Source: Heterodera schachtii (lineage: Eukaryota > Nematoda > Chromadorea > Rhabditida > Heteroderidae). From it: a stretch of 64,000 bases of DNA. Where the stretch lies: positions 2,078,574 to 2,142,573 of the forward strand of contig SIJG01000011.1 of NCBI GenBank assembly GCA_023374025.1, written 5' to 3'. Position 1 is the first letter of the stretch; the number at the start of each line of letters is the position of its first letter. Below, one piece after another: positions 23,549-34,909 of the stretch. Below the pieces are notes generated by a model that saw only the letters and a program-made list of their open reading frames with translations, was not told where the DNA came from and did no database searches. Both the position numbers and the translations under genes were made by a program.

Positions 23549-26500
23549 TTGCTAAACATTATTTTATCCGCTTTTTATTTCTTTTTTTTTAATTTAATTA
23601 TTTTTGGCGCACTTTTTTCCGGCTGATCGGCCGAAATTTGTTGACGAAATACGCGGAGATTTGTTGATCCATCGTTGGGAGAAGCACCTGAAGGGATTTG
23701 AATAAACAAAACGGAAAAATTTGTCAAATAATCAGAGAATTAAAAAATAAGAGCAAATAATCCAGAGAACGGATCAGACAAACAAGAAGCAGATGAGATC
23801 AATCTCAAAGTCTGATCAGATCAGTCAAAGACTAGATCAGACCATAGAAGACATGATCAGAGCAATTGGAGAAATAATCAAATAAAACAAAGATTAGACT
23901 GACAATCAGAGAGACCTGATCAGTCAAAGAACAGATCAGAGAAACACACTGATCAGAGACTAATGATTTTCCCGAATTCACTTAATCAGTCAGTCACTTG
24001 CTTTGGCTCATTGTCAGCAAAATGAGCAGCGACAGAATTGAGCTGCCCGCCGGGTTACGGTATTGTTTGGGTACAGTATGAGGGCAGGAAAGAGATACGG
24101 TCGTTGCTGTTGTTGTGGTTGTCCTCTGCGGATAATGACGGCGGCACATTTTGTTGAGAATGCCGGCGAATTTGCATCGATTTGCTTTTCTGAGATAAAA
24201 GCCAATTTATTTATTTTTTTTGGGCGGAGGGCGGTAATAAAATTTGCAATGTTTTCAATTTCCAAAATTGGGGAGGAATTTTAAGGGCGAAGCGCAAAAT
24301 GAATAGGAGGAGGAGAAGAAGGACCACACTCGCGCGCATAATAAACCCAGTGAATTTGTGTTGTGATCGATTCGCTTCATGCGGCAGAAAAGGGGGCGAA
24401 AACGGGGGGAAAAGGGGGAAGAGAAAGGGTACAGAGGGGGGGGGGGGGGGGGGAACCGTCCCCCCCCCCCCCCCCCCCCGGGGGTTGTGACAATGAGTTG
24501 ATCAGTCGCGTGGTGGTGGCGGGGGCGACAACTCACTCACTCACCAAACCGACCGACCGACTCTTCCATTATTCCCCATTGATTTGGTGATCAGAGCGGG
24601 GGAAGACGAATCGGGGAGGGGGAGAAATGATAATAAGAGAGAAATGTCGAAGGAAATGCGGGGAAATGAAGCGGGGAATGGTCGAAAAATTTTCAAAAAA
24701 TATAAAATAAACCGAGAATAAAATGATCGGAAATTGGGGAGATTCGTAGAATTAAGTATGGAAATGCTGCAGGGAAATAATTAGGGGAAAATTAACAGCA
24801 GGGAAAAATATGAACAAATTGACCGGAGAAAATTTGAGGGGAGGGGGGGGGGAGGGGACTAATTGGAAAAAAATGCGGTGCATTAATTGGGACAAAATTA
24901 GTCGGAGCCGGGGAATGACCAAAAAACGGGGAACTGATCGGTGGAAAATGCGAGAAATTGGTCAAAGAATGCGGGAAATAATCGGAGAAAAATGCGGGGG
25001 AAACGACAAAAAAAAGAAACCGGGGAAATTGATTTTGAAAGAATGCTGAGAAGTGATTAGAAAGAAACATGCGGCGAATTAATGAATAAAAAAGGTCAAA
25101 GAATGCGCGGAAAAAATCGGAGAAAAACGCCGGGGGGCGACAGATCGGAGAAGGGATTAGTCATCGATTTAAAAGATGACAAAAAAAAAGACTGATCAAC
25201 GGACGGCGCGGCGGAAGTGATCGGAGGCACTGAAAAGGGCGTCGAAAAGTGTCCGAACCGGCGGAAACTCCGCCCGAACTCCGAAAAGGGCAGAGGTGGC
25301 AGAAAATGATCAAAATGATCGACCAAAGGGGGGGGGGGACGAAAGGGTGGCGAAGTCGGCAAAACCAAAAAGGGAAGGGACGACAAAATTCGGTGATCGG
25401 CGGGGATGGGTTTTACCGTCGCAATCAATCAAATCATTTCATTTCGCATTGCATTTCGTTTCTGTCACCCAAATCAGAGATGAAAAATGCATTTGAATGG
25501 AAAGGGGCGAAATTTTGGATCATTTTCGATGGAGGGAAGGAAAAGATTGAAAAGATTGCTCTGATCAAAGAGCAGAAAAAATAGCAGCAAATCTGAAATG
25601 ATCAAGCGGAGGAAGTGATCAATGGAATATGATCAGAAAGGATAATTACCAAAAATGATGATAATTACATACTGATCAGAAGAAGAGGTGACAAATAACA
25701 GTTAAACTGCTGAGCAATCTGAAAAGTGATCAGAGAAATTAATAAAGAAAGAGTTGATAAGCGGAAAGATGATCAATTGTGATCGGAAGAATAATATAAG
25801 ATAATAATGAATTGGGGGATTAGCAAGCGGAAAAGGTGATCAGTCGTGAACAGAAAAAGCTAATTAAGGCTAATTAACGTTTTTTCTCTGCAGACGAGCG
25901 GAAATTGTTAAAGCGGAAGTGATAAAATGAAAATGTTCTTCGTATTCGCTTGGCAGTTATACGTTGTTTAATTCCTGCTAAAATTTTAAGCTCTGCGATT
26001 AAAAGCGGACTTTGCCGCGTCAATGGCCATTTTTGGCCTTTTGTGCCAATTTTATCCCCTCTATGATGCCATCGATGAATTCTGCTCGTCATTTTTGGCG
26101 ATGCTAAATTGGAAATTGGAAATCTTTCTATTTTTATAAACTTAATTAAGCTGCTAACAGCTTACATATTTTTTATTTGTATGATTATATTTTTTCATTT
26201 TCCATTTTTTTTTGCCAATCGCTCAGCCAAATTCAAAAATTGTGTCTGAATTGGCATTGCCATTGGACCACCATGAGTAAAAAAAAAGGCGACAAGCTGA
26301 AAATCCATGGCCAATTATTTTTTGTAGAAGAAAAATACGCCAAAGCAAAAGCAGCAGGAGCATTTTGGGCAGAAAGGGCAATAGCCAATGCCAAAAGTAT
26401 CAAATGGCACAAAAGCCCTGGGGCGACACTTTTTTCATTGAATCCGTCGCCCTTTTCAGGGGAATTGTTCCGTGATTATTTGTCCTCACAGTGTCCTTTT

Positions 26501-26924
26501 GAAAATTGCCAAAATATAAAAAACTAAGCCGACGCATTGGTGGCATTGCCATTGGCACCGCCCTCAGGTGCCGAAGAGACGGTCGAATTCGCCTTCGTTG
26601 CCGCCCCCCGCGGGTGCCAATGCCAACGACAGATTTGCTGCGGGGAGGGCGGCATTTAAGCGAATGAAAACATTAAAGCTCGTTCATTAATCGTTTAATG
26701 CAAGCACAAAATAGAAATGTGCAAAAACCATTTAACTTTGTGCGCGGCATTTCCCTTTCTCACGTTAAATGCCGTCATTTGCCAAAAATGGCGACACAAA
26801 TTGGCACAGTTTTATTTTAATCTTTGTTGCTTCCTATTTGTCCATTCCATTCCTTTTTATGCGGTTCCATTTTAATTCTTGATCATTTCCCATTTTGGCC
26901 CCTATTTTCTTCTAATTGTCCCTA
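23549..26924. other. intergenic region rich in TGATCA words and a poly-G/poly-C palindrome
   Basis: AT- and purine-rich, with dense TGATCAG/GATCAGA words at 23780-23960 and 25560-25850, and the G/C hairpin at 24436-24484. A plus-strand frame at 26274-26527 starts MSKKKGDKLKIHGQLFF but has no domain or neighbour support, so I do not call it. Confidence 0.4.
24436..24484. repeat. G18 / C20 / G5 homopolymer palindrome
   Basis: Eighteen G, the 6-nt spacer AACCGT, twenty C, then five G. The two arms are perfectly complementary and could extrude as a hairpin or form quadruplex/i-motif structures. Confidence 0.8.
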
Positions 26925-27263
26925 ATGACCCTTGCTAATTGTCGTATTCCCCAACTTTGCTTTATTCTGCTCTTTGCCCTTCTGCTGCTGATCAATTTGG
27001 CGCAAAGTGACCAACAATTGAGCAAAGGCATTCTTTTAATTACCTTTAATCATTTCATTTATTACTTTGCCATTTTGGGCGAAACATCGACGTTGGATGC
27101 CGAATTAGACACAAATAATGAGCATGAGCAACATTACGGGGACGGAGTGTTCGTCGACGCGGTGCCAATGTATGGCGGTGGTGCCACCATGCCGAAAAGG
27201 GCATTCGTCGAGGGACAAAAAATCGACGGGGTAAAAGCGGCAGACAAAGTGCCAAAAGAGTAG
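26925..27263 (+). CDS. FVDAVP-family small secreted peptide 1
   Basis: First of five related small secreted proteins; family not recognised. Exon 1 (26925-27027) encodes a strong signal peptide (LCFILLFALLLLINLAQS). Exon 2 (27109-27263) starts DTNNEHEQ and carries the core HYGDGVFVDAVPMY, then a basic/Gly tail with KRAFVEGQK. The 81-nt intron is phase 1 and begins GC (AAAG|GCATTC), ending GAATTAG. It has no in-frame stop, so it can be mistaken for coding. The phase-1 position is the same as in genes 2, 3 and 5, which supports splicing. This is the only member on the plus strand. A secreted role is inferred from the signal peptide; target and processing are unknown. Confidence 0.65.
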   Translation: MTLANCRIPQLCFILLFALLLLINLAQSDQQLSKGILLITFNHFIYYFAILGETSTLDAELDTNNEHEQHYGDGVFVDAVPMYGGGATMPKRAFVEGQKIDGVKAADKVPKE

Positions 27264-28188
27264 GAATGAATTGCTTTTCACTAATTTTCAGAAAAAGGGG
27301 CCCATTTCCGACGGCACTTTCCGCCCTTTCAGTGTCGCCATTTGGTCGCCTCAGTTTTTGCCGCGACGGAAATGAAACTTTTGAGAGATGAAAATGGACG
27401 AGGAAATAAGGAAACGAACGAACGGCGACAGATCTTTCAGCACATTTTTGTCTGTCTATAAAACGCTTAAAAATTGGTTGGAAATTGCCATTTAATTTCA
27501 AATAAATATGCGGGATCAGTTTTTGTTTTTTTCTTTATCTGATGATCAGAGATCAAATGTCAACAAAAATTGAAAAAAATGCCAAAAGGCAAATCACAAA
27601 TTAATTATGGTAATTACAGAAGGAACAAACAAAACAAAGCTCATCGAAGCGAGGGAGGGCAAAAGTGTTTTGGTAATAGAATAATAAAACAATTGTCAAA
27701 ATATATAAAAAATGAATGGCTCTTTAAAGGAACATCAATTTTTGGGGTCAGCAGACCAATGTTTGCACGGCATTTTGGACTAATGTGGGCATTCAGGCCA
27801 ACAATCCTCGGCACTTTTATGCCTTAATTAATGGGTCGGAATGTGTCGCCACTTTCCGTTTAATCAGTCAAATTGCGATTTTCCAATTAAAATGCTTTTG
27901 GTCAAAATATATATTAAGTTTTAGAATTTTAGAGTTTCCTGCAAACACTGTTTTTGAGATCGAATTTGAGAATTTGGACGGATGGAAATGATTTCTTTGG
28001 TTTCTCTGCCTTGGCTTTTTTCTCTGTGCTCTCTCTTTCTCTCTATCTGCGCGTGCCAAACAGTGTCTCGTACCACTCTGCTCGTCTGGCACTCTCCTCA
28101 AATGTGCGCACTTTTCCCACCGGCGGTCGATTCCTTTAAATTATCGGATGGTCAAATTTGTTTATTTTTCAATTTGCCATCGCTTCTT
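27264..28188. other. intergenic spacer in peptide cluster
   Basis: AT-rich spacer between the plus-strand peptide gene 1 and minus-strand gene 2, whose 3' ends converge. I see no further copy of the core motif or other gene. Confidence 0.4.
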
Positions 28189-28823
28189 TCACCTGCTGTC
28201 CTTTTTCGTGGCCATCGCTTTGCCAATCAGTGCCCTTTTCGTGGTCGGACTGATCGGAACCGCGTCGATAAACACCCCGGCACTGTAATCGGGGAAATCG
28301 TAGTCGAAAGGCGCGACTGAAAACGGAAAGGAACGGAGTTTGATCGGAATGCTTTTGGCATTGATCAGGTCAGCTGAACTGACACTGATCAGAAAGCGGC
28401 GACAATTTCTGCTGGTTGGTCCGTGCCGGCTTCTGCTGCTGACTTTGGAAATGTTTTCGGCATTTGACCACGCTTTCAGGTGGATTCTCTCAACACTAAT
28501 AAAATGGCACCAATTTGCACAAAAAGAAGGCCCAATGGCATTCTCATGTAAAAGCAATTAGTCGCTTAATTATAGCAAATTAACGGAAAAATTAAAAAAT
28601 GAAACGGAAAAAATGGAAAAAATCTTCCGATGTGCTGCTGAAAAGTGCTGAATTTCAGTTTCGCGTTTTGTGTGCTCTTTCTCCGGGTGGCACCTTTCGC
28701 TTTGTCTGCCGTTTGATTTGGGCCAAATTTGGAGACAAAAAATGAAAATGATAAGCCAACCAAATGTGAAAAGTGAACAATGAATGCAATGTCAGCACAT
28801 TTTTGGAAGGGTTTTCTTTCCAC
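28189..28823 (-). CDS. FVDAVP-family small secreted peptide 2
   Basis: Exon 2 (28189-28316) encodes VAPFDYDFPDYSAGVFIDAVP, here broken as VAPFDYDFPDY followed by SAGVFIDAVPIS, then KRALIGKAMATKK and a stop. Its acceptor is TTTTCAG. The best exon 1 is 28694-28823, donor AAAG|GTGCCA. It ends in phase 1 like the other members and encodes a hydrophobic stretch (IVHFSHLVGLSFSFFV). Exon 1 has no in-frame ATG: the nearest ATG (about 28802) is one base out of frame and stops at once. The start is therefore a missing upstream exon, a GTG-like misread of a sequence error, or a dead copy. The C-terminal exon is well supported, the start is not. Confidence 0.5.
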
Positions 28824-29307
28824 GTTTGGTGATTAAATTAGTCAAAATTATTACGAAAAACGGAATAATTAATTAATTACCATTCATTAATTAATTGCTA
28901 TTCCCAATATTTCTTTTTGTAATTGTATTTTATTTTGTCTATGGAATAAATGTGATAAATTCATCACAATTTTATATGTATGGGAACCTCTTTTGGCATT
29001 GGCATTTGCTAATTAGGCCTTAATTAGGAGGTGGATGTTCATTTCCATTTCATTTCTTTTTTTGCCTTTGATGTGACCGAATGGCCAAAGTTTTGCAAAG
29101 GATGGGAATGGGAAAGGTGCCAAGAAAGGGAGCGCCCAATTGACTTCTGTCCCTTCCATTTTTGTCCTTGACAAAAGCGGGGGCGGGGGGGGGACGGGGA
29201 ATGTCGCATTATGTGAACACATTATTTCATCACGAGGACAGTTTTTGCAAAACGGCCAAAAATTGGGGTGGGGGGAGACAATGCAAAATGGGGATAAAAG
29301 AACGAAT

Positions 29308-29358
<51 letters not shown>

Positions 29359-29374
29359 GAGAGAGAGAGAGAGC

Positions 29375-29406
<32 letters not shown>

Positions 29407-30462
29407 GAGAGAGGACAGACGAGAGAGAGAGAGAAGGACAGACAGAGAGAGAGAGAGAAAGACAAAGGAGAAAAAAGGGGGATTAGTAAAAAGTGTGTTA
29501 TGTGCCAAGTTTTTCGAAAATTCAGTCTCAGTTTTGAATGTCCCGTTGCTTTGAGGTTTAAATTTTTATTTCCGGGATATTTTTGTTTTGGTGTAAGCCC
29601 AAGGACAAATTGAAAATAAACGGAGAAAAATGGGACAAAACAAAAACGAAAAAGTGATCAAGAAACTGGGATAGGGTAAAGGGCCAAACTGTGGTCATTT
29701 CGGGCAATGCCATTCATCCCACCCATTCATTCATTCATTCATTCGTTGGCAAAGTGTTGGGGGAATGACCCAAAAAGGGGACGCGAAACAATCGGCGGGG
29801 GGGGGGGGGGAGCGATTGGGGTTGGGACGGGAGGGGTCATCACCGCCATCTCCGCCGTCGTCATCCGCTGACCCCTCCTCCCTCCCCCCCCACCAAATGT
29901 GCCCCTATTGCCCCATTCATTGTGCCGTGGCACTTCGTCCCGGTGGGCTGGCACCGATGGACTCTGACCCCGACGCCTCAAAGATCCATCCGATGAGCGG
30001 GGTCAGCAGCTCAACGCCAAACACCGCACAAACGATTTGGGGAGGAATACGGTGAGTGGAGGTCATTGGTTACTGTACTTGGGAGAGAAAAGTCAACACA
30101 AATAGGTGGGTAATGAGAATGCCAATGGCATTTAATTGTTTTATTTTTAAATATTTATCAACAACAAAATTTGGCACATGCCAAAAACAACAATGTGGCA
30201 AGAGAAGAAAGAAGCTCAAAGTGACGGGAACAGAGATCAGATCACAGCAGCGGAACACGGGGAAGAGAACAGTGAGGACAAAATTGATTGATTATCGATT
30301 GATTAATTGAAGATTATCGATTGATGATTAAATGATCGGAGACAAATTGATTGAGCGATCAGTTGGGTCAATTCCGCTGTGTAAATTCCATCTCAAGCCA
30401 CCACAGATTGTCGTTAAATGTGCGCAACTTTTCCGACAAACGATGCCTTAAAAAAACAAATT
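28824..30462. other. intergenic spacer with GA microsatellite
   Basis: Contains an AG-rich microsatellite at about 29311-29461 and poly-G runs. Open frames at 29739-30055 on both strands are Pro/Gly/Ser-rich and unsupported. Confidence 0.4.
29311..29461. repeat. (AG)n interrupted microsatellite
   Basis: About 150 bp of AGAGAG interrupted by CGAG, GGAG and GGACAGAC units. Confidence 0.9.
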
Positions 30463-30910
30463 TCAGGAAAATATTTTTTGTGTGATTTTTGCTTTTTTGT
30501 ACCTTCTTTTGCCGTCTTCGAATGCCTTTCCATTGCCCGTCGAAGTGATTGGCACCGAATCGACGAACACTCCCGAGCTGTAGTCGGTGGTGTCCCGATG
30601 GTGATTTTGGTGCAAGTGATCAGCAGCGAAAGCAGCTGAACTGATCATAATTTAGTGGAAAATGGCAAAAATTAAAAAGTGCCGAAAAAAGAAAAATTTC
30701 AGGGGTAATTAAATGGGCTAAAAAATATCCGACTGAACGAAGTGCCAATTTTGTAATATAAAAATGATGAACACACAACAACTGAACTGACCTTCTTGCC
30801 GATCTCTGCGCAAAGTCCGCGCAGTGCCAAAGGCGAAAAGGCACAAAAATAAAATTGGGACAAAAAGTGAAAGGGACGAAAAGGGAAAGGGAAAAAGAGA
30901 ATGATGGCAT
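30463..30910 (-). CDS. FVDAVP-family small secreted peptide 3
   Basis: Exon 2 starts near 30635 or 30640 and encodes DTTDYSSGVFVDSVPITST, then GKAFEDGKRR and a stop at 30463. Exon 1 is 30792-30910 with donor AAG|GTCAGT. From the ATG at 30910 it encodes a hydrophobic leader (MPSFSFSLSLFVPFTF) in phase 2, which joins the acceptor before 30640. The neighbouring frame gives a better leader (LSLFVPILFLCLFAFG) in phase 1, matching the other genes and the acceptor before 30635, but it lacks an ATG. Which frame is used cannot be settled here. The core has Ser for Ala (VDSVPI). Confidence 0.55.
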
Positions 30911-33075
30911 TTTAAAGAAGAAAAGGCTAAAATAAAAAATTAATTATAATAAAAATAATAAAAAAAACAAAAATAAAATGAATGGAAAATGCAAATGGAA
31001 AAAACACTGAATGATAAATGATAAGGACAGAAGAAATTAAAAAAGAAATTATCAAAAGTGGGAGTCCCAAGCCAAAAAAGGGGGACAAAGAGAAAGAAGG
31101 GCAAAGACAGAGACGACGAGGGGGAAAAAGAGGAAGTAGAGAAAGTGGGAGAGTGGGGGGGGGGGGAAACAGAGAGAGTGAGGGGGTGGGGGTGAAGACA
31201 AATGAGAGAGTGTGCCAAAACAGAGAGAAAGGGGGAAGTCAAAGACAAAATGCCAAGGGTTTTTTTTTTTTGAAGTTTCCGAGCATTTAGAGCCCAAAAA
31301 CAGGGAGCTTTTAAAAATGGCATAATTATTGGAAAGGGAAATCGTCTTCAAAAAAACAGGGGAGGAATTAATTGCGCTGGCGGCGTTTGGGCGGGAGAAA
31401 GTGGCGGCGGCGGTGGGTGATCATTGTGCAGCAGCAGCAGCAGAAATGGGAGAAAAATATGGGGAAACCGAAAAAACAGCACCACCACCCACCCGCCGCG
31501 GGGGAATTTATGGGCTGATGAAAAATGGGAAAAAAGTGAGCGGAGTTTGGGTGGCGGGGGGGGGGGGAAGGGGCGGAAGGGGCGGAAGGTCAGTCACCCA
31601 TCCCCACCCCCGGGGCACCCCTCCCTTTCCGCCTTTGCCCACCCCCGCCCCTTCCGTCGTGTCCGTCTCCACCCCCGTCCGGCTGTTCATTCCCCCCCCC
31701 TACCCCGCCCCGTCGTTTTGGAGACATGGGAGGATGGGTGTTCAATTGACCGGACACAATTTCGCAACCGATGGGAATTTTGGAGAGGGGCCAAGTGAAA
31801 GGTGGGAGGGGCAAAGGTGGGGGGGGGGAAATAAGGAAGAGGGCTGAAAATGAGGGGTTCCCGAGGGTTGACACAATGAAATGAGTCATTGGGCGGGGGG
31901 GGGGGGGAGACAGTCCAATCGAAGCGGTGCCGGCCAGCACCGGAAGGGTTGCGCAACGGGAACAAACAGCAGACGGAGGGCGGGGGCGGGGGACAGACTC
32001 CGCCGAAGACGGGGAACGAACCGCCGCGGGGATGGAAGGGGGGGGGGGCGGAAACGGATAGGGTTTTGTGTTGGTGAACTCGCAGCAAACATCAATCAAC
32101 TAAACACTTCCTCCAAATATGAGTTTTTTGCCTGCTGGGTGGGGGGAGGGGGAGTGCGCAACTCTTCCGATTTCCGATCACTGATCAGAGATTGACCCTC
32201 CGCTGCCGGGTGGGGGGGGGAGAGACGGGGGGAGTGACTTGGCGAGTGACGTGTGTGGTGCTGGTGCTGGCGGTGGTGGTGGTGGTGGTGGTGGTGGTGT
32301 GGCGCTGCCCAGCACTGCACCACCGCGAGGAGGTGGTGGTGGCGATGGATGGGGTGGAGATGCGCAATTGGGCCTCCCCTCCCCACTCCCTCCCTTTTTG
32401 GGATGCCCCTCCCCCCAGGGCATGGCACCGCCGGGGACCGACCGACCGAACCCCCGTCGTAATAATGCGCGGCTTTGGGGCCTTTGATTGCAAATTGGGT
32501 GGTGGTGCGGGGTCTGTCGTCGTCGTCAATTGTGTGCTGTGTGTGTGATGATCCACCTCCACCACCGCCAACTTAACTACACAAACCCATCGTTTGACTC
32601 TCCGCGTTCCTTTGAAAATGCCGCCCCCGGCGATGCCCACCCCGAGGGAATGCCCTCCCCGCCAACAATTGGGTCATTTCTTCCGTCGCTGACCGAGTAA
32701 CCAATCCCCTCCCCCCTCCCCCAACCAACCCATTCATTCATTCTCGTCCGACCATTCATCGGCATGGAGTGACCCCAATTTAGGCCTTTTGGGAAATGGG
32801 ACAGTGCCGGCGCTGTCCCGACCGCACCTGGCACCACCGATGGCATTTCGCATAACATTTCATTTTTTGGCATTACCGCAACTTTAATTGCTTTTTTTTG
32901 CGGGGGGGGGGCAATTGGAAAGAAACGCGACAAAAATGGAAATGCCATGGCTTAAGTCATTAAGAAGACATCAATTAGCTAATCAATTGGCATATCAATT
33001 AATTTTGATGACACAAAAGAACACTTTGAATGCCCTTTATCGTCAAAATCAAATCATTTGCCTTCTCTTTCCCTT
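30911..33075. other. GC-skewed low-complexity spacer
   Basis: Contains purine-rich (31060-31250), poly-G and GGT/GTG-repeat (32260-32350) sequence. Long Pro/Gly frames on both strands are compositional. A minus-strand stretch near 32580-32700 (VSDGRNDPIVGGEGIPSG) is mildly protein-like but has no homology I recognise. Confidence 0.35.
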
Positions 33076-33327
33076 TCATTTCTTCCCTTTTTCTTCTTTT
33101 ATTGGCACCGCGTCGATGAACGCCTCCGAGTTGTAGCAGTACGGGTCCGTGTAGCTGCAATTTGCCGAAGTATCGCCGCTGTCGTCAGTCATTTCGCCCC
33201 CGGCATTTTCCGTTGCTTCCTTTTGTTGGTGCCGTCGATGACGTGGCATTCCGCCGGTGGACAAAAAGGCGACGAGGGCCAGCAAAACAGCGAAAAGGGC
33301 AAAAGGGGGCGACGAATTGCGGCACAT
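33076..33327 (-). CDS. FVDAVP-family small secreted peptide 4, single exon
   Basis: A complete 83-residue frame from the ATG at 33327 to the stop at 33076. Signal peptide FALFAVLLALVAFLSTGG is followed by a basic MPRHRRHQQKE. The frame then continues ATENAGGEM at the point where the other members have their phase-1 intron, so this copy seems to have lost (or never had) it. The core is divergent: CYNSEAFIDAVPIKEEKGKK, with GV replaced by EA. Two Cys flank a TDPY segment (NCSYTDPYCY), absent from the other members. Cleanest member of the family by sequence alone. Confidence 0.7.
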   Translation of the reverse strand: MCRNSSPPFALFAVLLALVAFLSTGGMPRHRRHQQKEATENAGGEMTDDSGDTSANCSYTDPYCYNSEAFIDAVPIKEEKGKK

Positions 33328-34909
33328 TTGTGCCAGTGGAAATAATTAAATGATGGATTTTGTCTTTCTGATCAGTTGGGTAAGCAGTCAAAAAGCGATA
33401 TGTAGACATTTTTTGTTTAAATTTAAACGCAACAATTAAAGTTGCTATTCCATTTTGCGATTAAGGTATTCATGCAACTAAAGATGATAGACATGTCCGA
33501 TCAGTTAGCTTTTCAAGGTTTAAGAATGGCTTCTTGAAGCAGTTTAAGTCTGATCAGGCATATTTTATTTCCGCCGATCAGTCAAATGAATTCGATCAAC
33601 ATGCTTTTTCCCGGTGATCAGTCCCCCTTCCATATGGCATGATCCGAATCAATGAAAGTCCCCGCCCTCCCTCCTTCGTCCATATGCTGTCATAATCCGT
33701 TTGATCATATTCCCACATTTTCACTCTACAACATCTGCTGAATTCTTCTGCTGCTCTCCGTTTTGATCAAAATTGAAAAAAGTCAGCAACAATTCCGTTT
33801 TTGCTCATTTGTCAGCTGATCGTTTTGAGTTGTCATTTATATAAAATATTATTTTTTTACAGTATTTTGCGTTTAATTACTTCTCAATCGTATCTCACCG
33901 CTAAAATCAAAAAATCTCCGTCTTTTTTTCTAATTGGAGTAATTAACACTGCCTATTGTAGTTAATTAACTAATTTGCTTTCCTAATTATTCGCCCAATT
34001 TCATAATTGATTTAGCATTTTCCTTAATTGCTTTTGTGTTCCCTCGGGCGTCGTTTTCTTTGCCTTTTCGTTTTGCGCGACGATTAATCACAAAATTCGG
34101 TGATTCGACAGAATGAATGAATAATAAAACATTGCGCGAATTCCTCCACCGATTGTTTGGCAACATTTGGTGAAAATAAATTTTAAAAAGAGGAAAAAAC
34201 GAAAAGCGAAGGAAAAAGGGAAGAAAATGTGAAGAAAATATAAACATTTATCGTAATCGAAGCCAAAAATGATGGAATTGAAGTCAGAGGTGTACTGTAA
34301 TGAAAGAATTATGAAAGAGAGAAAAAGAAGTGATGAGCAAAAGGAAAGAAAGATACAGTATGGCAAAACTGGGCATTAGCGAAGCACTACGGTAATTTGT
34401 ACATTTGGGAGAGTAATTAAAAAGGTGGATAAATTATAAACAGAGATCAAAGTGGGCGAATCGATTGACGGGAGAATTATGGCAATCCGTTTGAGAACTA
34501 CGGGTTCATTAAACTGATCAGAACCATTTGAATCGTCCTCTGATCGGTCTCTTGCTGCTGATCAGCCGAGTAATTGAACCCTCGCTTGGCTACCGTAATC
34601 AACCAGTAGTAAATCGGTTGATTGCATTTTACGGTCATTGATTGGCTACTGCTTTTGCGCTGATTACAGTCTCTCCTCCGTCCCCCGTCTCTCTCTCTCT
34701 CTCTCTTTTATCTTCGCCGTCTCTCCGCCGTTCTGCTGAACAGTGATTCGTACCATTCCCTCCGCGCTTTTGATTCGTCAAAAAATCTGCGCAGCTTTTT
34801 CGTCGGGTACCTTAAAATTTTGAAAATTGGACTGTCATTTTGGCAATTTTCCCCCCTTTTTTAAAAAATCGAAAATTCGACCGTCGTTTTGCCAACATTC
34901 TCTTTTTCC
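33328..34909. other. intergenic spacer, AT-rich with TGATCA words
   Basis: Spacer between peptide genes 4 and 5. Several GATCAG words at 33480-33620 and a (TC)n run near 34686-34707. No gene supported. Confidence 0.4.

Noticed and set aside
26274..26527. 84-codon frame MSKKKGDKLKIHG...
   Set aside because: Acceptable composition, but no domain, signal peptide, splice context or homologue I recognise. Left uncalled.
29013..29554. RERERE and SLSLSL frames on both strands
   Set aside because: Pure translation of the (AG)n microsatellite.
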